DNA of 9,979 nucleotides from assembly GCA_023511325.1 (NCBI GenBank), contig JAIMBU010000045.1, positions 1-9,979 of the forward strand, read 5' to 3'. The notes under the pieces were generated by a model that worked only from the letters and a program-made list of their open reading frames with translations, did no database searches and was not told where the DNA came from. The translations under genes were made by a program, and so were the position numbers. The stretch's first letter is position 1. Each line of letters begins with the position of its first letter. Source of the DNA: Gorillibacterium sp. Its GTDB lineage: Bacteria; Bacillota; Bacilli; Paenibacillales; NBRC-103111. Shown here one piece after another: positions 1-5,809 of this stretch.

Positions 1-2
1 CC

Positions 3-197
3 TTTCAACTCCCCCATTCTGGTCTTTCATTTACACTTTCACATATGGCTTGGGTTCGCCCTGACTCAAATGCATCTGCAGAAATCTCATTGATACCCGA
101 TATTATCGTTAACACCACTGCTGATGACATCAAGAATGATATAGATCCACAGGTAGAGGCACTGAAAAAAGAAATTAAACGCTTGCAGGTCAATTAG
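3..197 (+). CDS. C-terminal end of an S41 family (tail-specific protease-like) peptidase, partial
   Basis: An open frame enters from the left edge and ends at TAG 195-197, giving about 64 residues with no convincing start inside the window. An ATG at 45 has no ribosome binding site. The tail contains LPHSGLSF, then PDIIVNTT, then DIDPQVEAL and a Lys-rich end. This matches what I know of the end of S41 (C-terminal processing/tricorn-like) peptidases, where a PDI/PDV-V-x-T strand is followed by D-P-x-L/V-E and a short helix. The catalytic Ser/Lys region would lie outside the window, so activity cannot be judged. The gene converges on spoIIQ. The minus-strand frame over the same bases has no recognisable features. 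Family assignment rests on the tail only. Confidence 0.6.
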   Translation, partial: FQLPHSGLSFTLSHMAWVRPDSNASAEISLIPDIIVNTTADDIKNDIDPQVEALKKEIKRLQVN

Positions 198-251
198 TCA
201 GGAGTCCTCGGACAAACGCATTATTGGACATCTAATAATGGAGAAATTCGC

Positions 252-298
252 AAAAAAAGGGCGAACCCTCTCCAGAAAAGATCTGGAAAGCATTCGCC
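252..298 (-). terminator. Rho-independent terminator downstream of spoIIQ
   Basis: On the minus strand GGCGAA (298-293) pairs with TTCGCC (265-260), an inner TCCAG/CTGGA hairpin lies between them, and a run of seven U residues follows (258-252). It starts 18 nt after the spoIIQ stop codon. Read on the plus strand, the 3' flank is not U-rich, so it should act mainly on the spoIIQ transcript and only weakly, if at all, on the converging S41 gene. Confidence 0.85.
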
Positions 299-315
299 TG
301 ACAGTGTTTGGTTGG

Positions 316-1050
316 TTATTTAGGCAATAGACTCGTTGGATTGACCGTATTCTCGCCATCACGAACTTCAAAGTGCAGATGCACGCCTACGTCCTTCTCC
401 ATGTCGTTGCGTCCAGCCTTGGCGATGACATCGCCGGCCTTCACTTCGGCATCCTTGGCGACCTTGACCTCGTCGAGACTTTGATAGACCGTGACAAGCC
501 CATCCGCATGGGTGATCTCAACCAGATTACCGACTACCGGACTTTGTTCAACTGCTGTGACTTTTCCACTCTTCGCTGCAAGTACATCGAAGGTTTGATT
601 GTCCTCACGTACGAGGTCGATACCTGTGCTTGGATAGGAGGTATCCCCATACTGGATAATAGCTGCAGCCTTCTCTTCCGGCCCCGCCGCATTATCATAG
701 TAGCTCATCGCCGTGTTCAGTTCGCTTGGATCGGTAACCGGCCAGCGCATTTGCTCGACTGTTCCGTTAACGGGCAGAGCATCAGGGTCATTGTTCTTTT
801 GGACGGTTTCCTGTCCGGTTTTACCGGTTTGCAGGCCTAGGTCCTTACCCGGCGTCTTACCGCCGTCAGCCCCCTGATACAACCACATTAACGAAATGAT
901 AATTGCCGCAGCTGCCATGTAGATTGCTGGATAGGCCCATTTTTTAGCCAGAAGCCTTTTCCAAGCAGAAGCGGGTTTGGCCGTTTTGTGCTCCCCTGGA
1001 GTTTGAGGAGTTTCATGTAAACGGGTTTCTTTGTCTTGGTTATCTTTCAT
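316..1050 (-). CDS. spoIIQ: Stage II sporulation protein Q (degenerate LytM/M23 domain), forespore engulfment protein
   Basis: A 244-residue protein with a hydrophilic N-terminus, one membrane segment (about 39-58) and an extracytoplasmic LytM/M23 domain (about 138-244). In the known system SpoIIQ is anchored in the forespore membrane and binds mother-cell SpoIIIAH across the intermembrane space, supporting engulfment and the SpoIIIA-SpoIIQ channel. The peptidase site is degraded: the first zinc-ligand motif HxxxD reads STGID (S141, D145), and the YxHL-type motif reads YQSL (S191), while HLH (H224, H226) is kept. Loss of the first His matches the inactive Bacillus subtilis type. GAGGTG (1062-1057) lies 6 nt from the ATG. 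It follows spoIID with a 156-nt gap that holds a SigmaF-like promoter. A generic M23 endopeptidase is less likely given the lost residues and the spoIID neighbour. Confidence 0.9.
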   Translation of the reverse strand: MKDNQDKETRLHETPQTPGEHKTAKPASAWKRLLAKKWAYPAIYMAAAAIIISLMWLYQGADGGKTPGKDLGLQTGKTGQETVQKNNDPDALPVNGTVEQMRWPVTDPSELNTAMSYYDNAAGPEEKAAAIIQYGDTSYPSTGIDLVREDNQTFDVLAAKSGKVTAVEQSPVVGNLVEITHADGLVTVYQSLDEVKVAKDAEVKAGDVIAKAGRNDMEKDVGVHLHFEVRDGENTVNPTSLLPK

Positions 1051-1068
1051 TTATATCACCTCTTCAAC

Positions 1069-1097
1069 CATTCTTGCCAGAATGGAAGCTTTTATAC
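1069..1097 (-). promoter_or_regulatory. Candidate SigmaF-type promoter of spoIIQ
   Basis: On the minus strand GTATA (1097-1093) matches the SigmaF -35 consensus GYWTA. After 14 nt, GGCAAGAATG (1078-1069) matches 9 of 10 positions of the -10 consensus GGnrAnAnTw. B. subtilis spoIIQ is SigmaF-dependent, which supports the call. The spacing is one base shorter than the usual 15. Transcription would start about 5-7 nt beyond the -10 element, almost on top of the Shine-Dalgarno GAGGTG (1062-1057), so the 5' leader would be unusually short. Confidence 0.5.
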
Positions 1098-1206
1098 GCG
1101 AGATGATATATTTTGTTAAAAGATTTCTAAAATGATATATATCAGAGACTGAACGCCCGGAAAAGCCACCCCACAAGGCATTGAGTCATTTATATCACTA
1201 GTAAAC

Positions 1207-2547
1207 TCAGTTCATATTCGCATGGAGATAGGGGACGTCACTCTCAATCTTGATCCCTTGGTAGTAATAGGCTACGATTTCCTCTGCTGTTTTTCCCTGC
1301 GCTGCCATCCCATTTGCCCCCCACTGGCTCATCCCCACCCCATGCCCATTGCCATAGGTGGTGATTTCGATCGAGGACCCTTTTACCTTCCAGGTGAAAT
1401 AGGAGGATCGCAGCCCGAGCTTCTCCCGTACGTCGCGACCTGTAAACCAGATACCACCAATTCTTACCTGCTTGATCCGCTGACCCGCAGTCAGTTCCCC
1501 CACCTTCATCCCCGCTACCACATCGGCTGCACTGACGTTACGATTAAGCCCGAGCTTTTGGACGATACTCTTTGGGGTAAGGGTAATCGTTTCCTTGAAG
1601 TTTGGAGCAAGCTTATCCCATGGACTCGAAACGCTCCTCAGGTAGGGCTCCGCCACACTCCAGTAGTCTTCTGCATTCTCTGTATAGCCATTGCCTACTG
1701 AGAAGAAAACCGCGTTGATTGGTTTTCCCCCATACGTGATTATAAGTCCCGCTGTTTCATTAACCGCTTTGGTGAGCTTGGTGAGCTTTGCCTCATATAC
1801 CTTTGGCCCCCACTGCTTCTTCATCTGCTCGGGAGTCAGATAGGCTTGATGGGTTACCGTATCCGTCACCCAGGCCTCCTTGCTCGGAACCCCGCTGAAA
1901 TCCTGATCCTTGTACCGCCGGACAATGTAAGTCCGTGCCGCTAACGCCTGAGCCTTGAGTGCCTCTAATTCGAAATCGGTTGGCATTTCAGCAGCAAGTA
2001 CACCCAACACATACTCCTCCAGCGGAACCCGGTCTACCTTCTTCTCTTTGGATAAATAGACGGGAACGATCAGTTGATTCGCTTTCGTTATCCCGAGTGA
2101 GCTTGCTTGTTGACTTAACTGCTGTGGTTTTGTCAGCTTGTCTACCGCAGTCTGCTGCATTTGTTTATTAGGGTCTGACACGACCTCCTGCCTCAATTGC
2201 TCGCTTCCCTTTGGATGACTCCCCTGCTGGATGAAGAGCCCCGTGACCAAAACCGTAAGCCCAGCAACGAAAAAAAGCATTAGCCACAAGAATACCAAGG
2301 GTTGGACGCGGCGAACATGCCACTGTGCTGTCGTCACTCCGTGATTACGCTGAGCACGGCGGTGTGTACGGACAACAATTAGGCGGGGAAACCGGATGGT
2401 AGATGCGGCCGGCAGTTGGTGGAGGAAGCGGACAACGTGGCGAAGCCATCCAAGTGCCAGTGCTCCTAAGTTCTGAGCCCCGTGAGCCAAACGGCTCGTC
2501 CTCTGCTTGCTAAGCCATTCCTGCAACAGGTACTTCTGTTTCTTCAT
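1207..2547 (-). CDS. spoIID: Stage II sporulation protein D, lytic transglycosylase for engulfment, with N-terminal extension
   Basis: SpoIID cleaves peptidoglycan glycan strands and, with SpoIIP and SpoIIM, drives engulfment from the mother-cell membrane. Numbering from the chosen start (446 residues): an Arg-rich cytoplasmic region (1-82), a membrane segment (about 83-106), a linker, and the SpoIID domain (about 160-440). Visible motifs are AAEMPTDF (185-192), whose Glu187 corresponds to the catalytic Glu of the family, FFSVGNGYTENAEDYW (281-296), and the C-terminal GHGVGMSQWG (401-410). AGGAGG (2565-2560) directly abuts the upstream ATG at 2559, so that start has no spacing. The ATG at 2547 sits 12 nt away and is preferred. 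About 100 residues longer than the roughly 340-residue B. subtilis protein, mostly at the N-terminus. Transcribed toward spoIIQ. No convincing SigmaE promoter was found upstream. Confidence 0.9.
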   Translation of the reverse strand: MKKQKYLLQEWLSKQRTSRLAHGAQNLGALALGWLRHVVRFLHQLPAASTIRFPRLIVVRTHRRAQRNHGVTTAQWHVRRVQPLVFLWLMLFFVAGLTVLVTGLFIQQGSHPKGSEQLRQEVVSDPNKQMQQTAVDKLTKPQQLSQQASSLGITKANQLIVPVYLSKEKKVDRVPLEEYVLGVLAAEMPTDFELEALKAQALAARTYIVRRYKDQDFSGVPSKEAWVTDTVTHQAYLTPEQMKKQWGPKVYEAKLTKLTKAVNETAGLIITYGGKPINAVFFSVGNGYTENAEDYWSVAEPYLRSVSSPWDKLAPNFKETITLTPKSIVQKLGLNRNVSAADVVAGMKVGELTAGQRIKQVRIGGIWFTGRDVREKLGLRSSYFTWKVKGSSIEITTYGNGHGVGMSQWGANGMAAQGKTAEEIVAYYYQGIKIESDVPYLHANMN

Positions 2548-2591
2548 TTTGATCGTCATCCTCCTGCGATAAAAGTCGCTCTCTCTTTAAG

Positions 2592-2611
2592 TAGGGTGGA
2601 TATCCACCCTA
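2592..2611. repeat. 20-nt perfect palindrome upstream of spoIID
   Basis: TAGGGTGGATATCCACCCTA is its own reverse complement over all 20 bases. It lies 26 nt before the AGGAGG of spoIID (2565-2560), between the upstream terminator (2731-2705) and the gene. No U-tract follows on either strand, so it is not an intrinsic terminator. It could be an operator for a dimeric regulator or form a hairpin in the spoIID 5' UTR. It does not resemble the SpoIIID consensus known to me. Confidence 0.7.
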
Positions 2612-2704
2612 TCGACAATACCTAGGATATGAGAATACTAGCTTTGGTAGAACTCAAGGATACATGCCTTGCATTTACCAATGCTTAAATCAGCGTTAAC
2701 TTAT

Positions 2705-2731
2705 AAAAAAAGAACCGCCTGTGGGCGGTTC
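2705..2731 (-). terminator. Rho-independent terminator ending the two-component/membrane-protein operon
   Basis: On the minus strand GAACCGCC (2731-2724), loop CACA, GGCGGTTC (2719-2712) forms a perfect 8-bp stem followed by seven U residues (2711-2705). It lies 32 nt after the stop of the LiaI/LiaF-like gene and separates the vegetative genes from spoIID, which therefore needs its own promoter. Confidence 0.92.
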
Positions 2732-2763
2732 CTCTGTCGTTCATATTATCATCACAGTACGCT

Positions 2764-3033
2764 CTAATGTGTGGTAATTAAAGAGTACAATTCCATGCCG
2801 ATCAACAAGAAAACAACAATAAATGCACCGCCGAGAGAATAGCGTACCTTCGCCTGTCGTTTACCCGCTACAAGCACCTCCACACCAAAAAGAACCAGTG
2901 CAATCGGCCAAACCCTCCACAGACTGCTTGCGTAATTCCACTCAACGCTGAGCCATTCATCTGCCAGTAGCAGAGTGCCCGTTAGAAACATGAGGAATAC
3001 CGCTGTCCATTGACCTGCGCGATATCGCTTCAC
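2764..3033 (-). CDS. Small LiaI/LiaF-like (DUF5668-type) membrane protein
   Basis: An 89-residue protein with three hydrophobic segments (about 9-27, 38-55 and 65-86). The middle one carries LWRVWPIALVLFGVEVL, the W-x-x-W-P-x-x-L-x-x-x-G-x-E-x-L pattern typical of the LiaI-LiaF-like transmembrane region. Such proteins are often encoded beside envelope-stress two-component systems. The frame can start at GTG 3042, but GAGGTG (3045-3040) covers that codon and lies 6 nt before a second GTG at 3033, which I take as the true start. The Shine-Dalgarno overlaps the stop codon of the upstream gene (3046-3044), so the two are probably translationally coupled. It is the last gene of the operon, followed by a terminator. 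Its exact function is unknown. It may tune the adjacent kinase, as LiaF does LiaS. Confidence 0.75.
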   Translation of the reverse strand: MKRYRAGQWTAVFLMFLTGTLLLADEWLSVEWNYASSLWRVWPIALVLFGVEVLVAGKRQAKVRYSLGGAFIVVFLLIGMELYSLITTH

Positions 3034-3043
3034 AAAGGACACC

Positions 3044-3595
3044 TCATTTCATCCGATAAATGATCCAGCCGCCGCCACCAATAAGCAGAAGAGCAAGGAA
3101 GGTTCCACCGAAGTCTTTGAATAACATGGCCATCAGGCTAGGCGCCATCTGATACAGAAACAAGATAGCACCGGAGAGAACCAGGATTCCTCCGAGAATC
3201 GGAGGCTTGATGGGAAGTTCATCAAAGGTATAGTCCCAAAAAGGATTATCTCGATTGCTATTGATTAGTTTCGCACGCTGAGCGGCATCGAAGATATGGT
3301 ACACGTACATCACGGGCAGGAGAAGCGAAGCAAAGGTAACGGCAGGAACAAAAAGCTTGGGTGAGCTAAAGCTAAATTGATTCGTCACAATAGAGGTGAT
3401 TAACACAATATTAAGGATCACCCCGAGCATAAAGGTAAGCCCTCGCTTCATCAGCCCAAGGTAAAAATGTCCGGTGCCGGGAAGAAATATGGCAAACAGC
3501 ACAGCACCGGCAGTGCTTTTTAGCTTTCTTGGCTCAGTTGCGGGGAAATCAGATAAATTCGGAAAATTGGGTATCTGCTTGTCGGGTTCGTACAT
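3044..3595 (-). CDS. Multi-pass membrane protein with TM2-like N-terminal motif, function unknown
   Basis: A 183-residue protein: about 25 hydrophilic residues, then some five hydrophobic segments (about 28-45, 52-71, 82-102, 132-150 and 163-180) and a Lys-ending tail. The stretch FLPGTGHFYLGLMKRGL (37-53) has the P-G-x-G-H-x-Y-L-G-x-x-x-x-G pattern of TM2-type domains. The loop after segment 3 (103-131) is hydrophilic with NPFWDYTFDELP. I do not recognise a named family member. AGGAGG lies 8 nt before the ATG. A 60-nt gap separates it from the response regulator and contains a TATAAC box and a palindrome, so it may have its own promoter. The next gene starts 10 nt after its stop. The operon position suggests it is a target, or an accessory sensor component, of the two-component system. 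Confidence 0.7.
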   Translation of the reverse strand: MYEPDKQIPNFPNLSDFPATEPRKLKSTAGAVLFAIFLPGTGHFYLGLMKRGLTFMLGVILNIVLITSIVTNQFSFSSPKLFVPAVTFASLLLPVMYVYHIFDAAQRAKLINSNRDNPFWDYTFDELPIKPPILGGILVLSGAILFLYQMAPSLMAMLFKDFGGTFLALLLIGGGGWIIYRMK

Positions 3596-3617
3596 GGGCT
3601 TGCCCTCCTGATCATTT

Positions 3618-3656
3618 GTTATATCCTGATCTTATCAGCGTGACGTCATATGACGT
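3618..3656 (-). promoter_or_regulatory. Candidate activator-dependent promoter with palindromic operator before the membrane-protein genes
   Basis: A perfect 14-nt palindrome ACGTCATATGACGT (3656-3643) begins inside the response regulator stop codon. On the minus strand a -10-like TATAAC (3623-3618) follows, with no good -35 hexamer at 16-18 nt. The core TCATATGAC also occurs upstream of the kinase gene, in the same orientation relative to a TATAAT box. A weak -35 with an operator centred about 31 bp upstream of the -10 end fits activation by the neighbouring regulator. This is an inference. Confidence 0.45.
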
Positions 3657-4354
3657 TAGTGTCGGTTGTCATGTAGACTGTCACGAAACCAGTGGCTTTC
3701 CATTGCCTTGCGTGCTGCCTCAGCCCGATTACGCACGTCCATCTTAGCATATACAGCGCTTATGTAATTCCGGACTGTTCCTTCGGAAATAAATAGCTTA
3801 CTACCGATCTCACGATTGGACAAGCCATCGGAAAGCGCCTTTAGCACCTGCACCTCACGCTCGCTAAGCCCATAATCATCGGGCTTCTGAGTCGAGCCCG
3901 TAGCTGAAGTCGCCCCGCTGCCCAACCTACCCCGGGCAAAAATCTCCTTAGCCATATGTTGAGGGATGAGCGTCTCTCCCCGGTGGACATGACGAATACC
4001 AGAGGCTAAATCTTTGGGGTCCATCGCTTTCAGCAGGTAGCCCTCCGCGCCAGAGTGAAGAGCGTCTAGCACGAGCTCGACTTCTTCAAAGGTGGTTAAG
4101 ATGATGACCTTGACGGATGGCCATTCTGCTTTAATTCGTTTCGTCGCCTCTACCCCGTCCATGATCGGCATCTTAATGTCCATCAGGATGATATCAGGTG
4201 GGTCGGCTTTGCAGAGCTCGATTGCCTTACTTCCATTCTCAGCAAGCCATGCTACGTGAAAATCCGGCTCCATCCCAAGCACAATCTTCAAGCTTTTGCG
4301 GATGAGCTCTTGGTCCTCGACGATAGCTAGCGATATCCTTTGCGTTTCACTCAC
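3656..4354 (-). CDS. NarL/LuxR-family two-component response regulator
   Basis: A 232-residue regulator (from the GTG at 4354) with a receiver domain (about 8-118) and a LuxR-type helix-turn-helix (about 163-217). Receiver residues visible: acidic pair E13-D14, phosphoacceptor Asp59 in LMDIKMP, T87/T88 and Lys109. The DNA-binding part has LSEREVQVLKALSDGLSNRE and SEGTVRNYISAVYAKMDV, the classic four-helix pattern. The frame can open at GTG 4360, but GGAGG (4367-4363) is only 2 nt from it and 8 nt from GTG 4354, so the latter is preferred. It lies 31 nt after the kinase stop, with its Shine-Dalgarno in the gap. It should be phosphorylated by the adjacent kinase and bind DNA as a dimer. The TCATATGAC sites at 3643-3656 and 5706-5723 are candidate targets. 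Resembles the LiaR/DesR branch, but the signal is unknown. Confidence 0.93.
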   Translation of the reverse strand: MSETQRISLAIVEDQELIRKSLKIVLGMEPDFHVAWLAENGSKAIELCKADPPDIILMDIKMPIMDGVEATKRIKAEWPSVKVIILTTFEEVELVLDALHSGAEGYLLKAMDPKDLASGIRHVHRGETLIPQHMAKEIFARGRLGSGATSATGSTQKPDDYGLSEREVQVLKALSDGLSNREIGSKLFISEGTVRNYISAVYAKMDVRNRAEAARKAMESHWFRDSLHDNRH

Positions 4355-4385
4355 GATCACGGCCTCCTCTCTTGTTCATTTATCA

Positions 4386-5636
4386 TTACGAGCCTCGGCG
4401 AAGGGGGACAGAGCAGACAACCGATGTTCCTCCACCCTCGCCTTGACGGGATGTCACTTGGAGTGAACCCTGCAGGGCAGCCAACCGCTCACGCATGGCC
4501 CGAATGCCAAAGCCCGGTACAAGAGGGTCGGCCCCCACGCCATTATCGATTATGGCGAGGGTGATCCTATCCTGCGTAGAATCAATCTGAACGCTCACAT
4601 GAGTCGCTTGCCCATGCCGCTTGGCATTGGTCAGCGACTCCTGCAAACAGCGCACGAGAGCCAACCGTGCCGCCTGAGAGAGTCCTAAGCTAGGCTCTAC
4701 AGCTTCCTGCTGAACGTCCACTTCTGTACACGTGTGGCGGGCGAACTCCTCTGCCATACGTGAAATCGAAAGGTTAAGGCTACCCGAGTCATCGATGCCC
4801 ATCTGATGGATGGCACTTCGTGTTTCGTCGAGCCCCTGACGTGTGACGCTCAGAAGTTCACGTAAGCTTTCCTTGGCTTCTTCTGGAGCGACATCGATCT
4901 GATAACGCAGTGCATCCATTCCAATAATAACTGAGGTAAACGTATGCCCCACTGTATCATGAAGCTCTCTGGCCATACGGCTGCGTTCTTCGAGCAAAGT
5001 CATATTCTCCACTTGGCGAGCATACTGTTCCAGCACCCCATTCTTCTCCCGGATCACAGAAAGCAGTTCTTTCGTCCGCTCATGCGCGGAAACGAGCAGG
5101 TTGAGTGCCAAACCAAGCCCATAAAAAGCGAAATAATACGCTAGAAAGTCAAAGGTTTGTCCAAGCGACAACGATTCTTTTCCAAACCACAGGGCAAGGA
5201 GCGGAAGGAAGAGAACCACTCCCGGGCCAACCGTCCATAACCCGCGCCGTCCAGTTAAATAGCCAACAGACAACGGGAGATAGAGGAATTTATAGACGCT
5301 CTCTCCGCCAACCATTGTCGATGTAAACACAAATAACCCTCCAGTTATCGTCACTTCCAGCACCACATACCAAAAAGGTCGGATTAAGCCAGGACGAAAA
5401 AACAGTTGAGGGGTAATAAAAGAGAGGAAAAACCAGCCAAGGACGAGTGCATCCTTGATTCCATCCATCTCCTTCTGGACCAAGACCACCACGCTGGCAG
5501 CAAACCAGATCGTTCGCAGAGCGAAAATGAAGGAGTCGAGCCCACTCCATTCTCTCTTTGGAAGCTTACGAGCTTCAAATACCTTATGCTTTAATGCTTG
5601 GAAAGAATTAGCTGCCTTCATAATCTTTAAAGACAT
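4386..5636 (-). CDS. Membrane sensor histidine kinase, HisKA_3 type (DesK/LiaS-like)
   Basis: A 416-residue kinase. The first 185 residues form about six hydrophobic segments (about 35-53, 63-80, 88-106, 112-128, 132-150 and 162-184) with very short loops and no extracytoplasmic sensor domain, so it probably senses within the membrane or through partners. A helical linker (186-215) leads to the dimerisation/phosphorylation domain ERSRMARELHDTVGH, with phosphoacceptor His226 followed by D-T, the HisKA_3 signature. The ATPase domain has an N-box NAKRHG (Asn337), a G1 box DNGVGAD (364-370) and a G2-like GFGIRAMRER (375-384). GCAGGTG lies 5 nt before the ATG. First gene of the four-gene module, preceded by a TATAAT box and a TCATATGAC element. 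The target regulator is the gene directly downstream. Best analogues are DesK and LiaS, but the stimulus cannot be read from sequence. Confidence 0.92.
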   Translation of the reverse strand: MSLKIMKAANSFQALKHKVFEARKLPKREWSGLDSFIFALRTIWFAASVVVLVQKEMDGIKDALVLGWFFLSFITPQLFFRPGLIRPFWYVVLEVTITGGLFVFTSTMVGGESVYKFLYLPLSVGYLTGRRGLWTVGPGVVLFLPLLALWFGKESLSLGQTFDFLAYYFAFYGLGLALNLLVSAHERTKELLSVIREKNGVLEQYARQVENMTLLEERSRMARELHDTVGHTFTSVIIGMDALRYQIDVAPEEAKESLRELLSVTRQGLDETRSAIHQMGIDDSGSLNLSISRMAEEFARHTCTEVDVQQEAVEPSLGLSQAARLALVRCLQESLTNAKRHGQATHVSVQIDSTQDRITLAIIDNGVGADPLVPGFGIRAMRERLAALQGSLQVTSRQGEGGGTSVVCSVPLRRGS

Positions 5637-5669
5637 GACAACACCTGCCTATTCGCACATCTTGTCCTT

Positions 5670-5675
5670 ATTATA
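5670..5675 (-). promoter_or_regulatory. Candidate -10 box of the kinase operon promoter
   Basis: A perfect TATAAT (5675-5670, minus strand) lies 33 nt before the kinase ATG. The hexamer 17 nt upstream is TAGGTA, a very poor -35. A TTGCAC further upstream is 23 nt away, too far for a normal SigmaA promoter. A perfect -10 with a poor -35 suggests that an activator is needed. Confidence 0.5.
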
Positions 5676-5705
5676 GAAGAACAAACCTCAGTTACCTAGT
5701 GCAAG

Positions 5706-5723
5706 ATGTCATATGATTGTCAT
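5706..5723 (-). promoter_or_regulatory. Candidate response-regulator binding site upstream of the kinase operon
   Basis: On the minus strand ATGACAATCATATGACAT holds the 8-nt palindrome TCATATGA and a direct repeat of ATGACA 12 nt apart. The 9-mer TCATATGAC is shared with the palindrome at 3643-3656. The centre is about 42 bp upstream of the TATAAT end, a common place for an activator. Assignment to the adjacent regulator is inferred from position and shared sequence only. Confidence 0.4.
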
Positions 5724-5740
5724 ACCCACCGAAGATAAAC

Positions 5741-5779
5741 CAAATATCCGCTGTCTTAGGTCAAGACAACAGATATCTG
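5741..5779 (-). terminator. Long hairpin between murA and the kinase operon, possible terminator or processing site
   Basis: On the minus strand CAGATATCTGTTGTCTT (5779-5763), a five-base loop GACCU, and AAGACAGCGGATATTTG (5757-5741) can pair over 17 bp with three G-U wobbles and no bulge. It starts 30 nt after the murA stop. The following bases (GUUUAUCUU) are only partly U-rich, so termination may be incomplete. It probably marks the 3' end of the murA message or an RNase-protected stem. Confidence 0.5.
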
Positions 5780-5809
5780 CGCAAGTCGATAATAGAAGTC
5801 CAATTTCCC

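Noticed and set aside
219..240. CATTATT/AATAATG inverted repeat after the S41 gene, as a plus-strand terminator
   Set aside because: A 7-bp AT-rich stem with an 8-nt loop and no U-tract. Too weak to call a terminator.
373..840. 155-codon plus-strand frame opposite spoIIQ
   Set aside because: It lies wholly within the spoIIQ coding region, has no ribosome binding site and no recognisable domain. It is explained as an antisense shadow of a GC-balanced gene.
1222..1701. 159-codon plus-strand frame opposite spoIID
   Set aside because: Fully antisense to the conserved SpoIID domain, rich in Pro/Cys/His of low-complexity type and without a start signal. A shadow frame.
2612..2636. TCATATC and GATAGGGT as a SigmaE promoter of spoIID
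   Set aside because: The -35-like element is fair, but the -10 matches poorly, the spacing is 12 rather than 13-15, and the -10 runs into the palindrome. Not convincing.
5290..5578. Two minus-strand frames overlapping the kinase membrane region
   Set aside because: They lie out of frame inside the kinase gene, which has clear domain evidence. Neither has its own ribosome binding site or family features.
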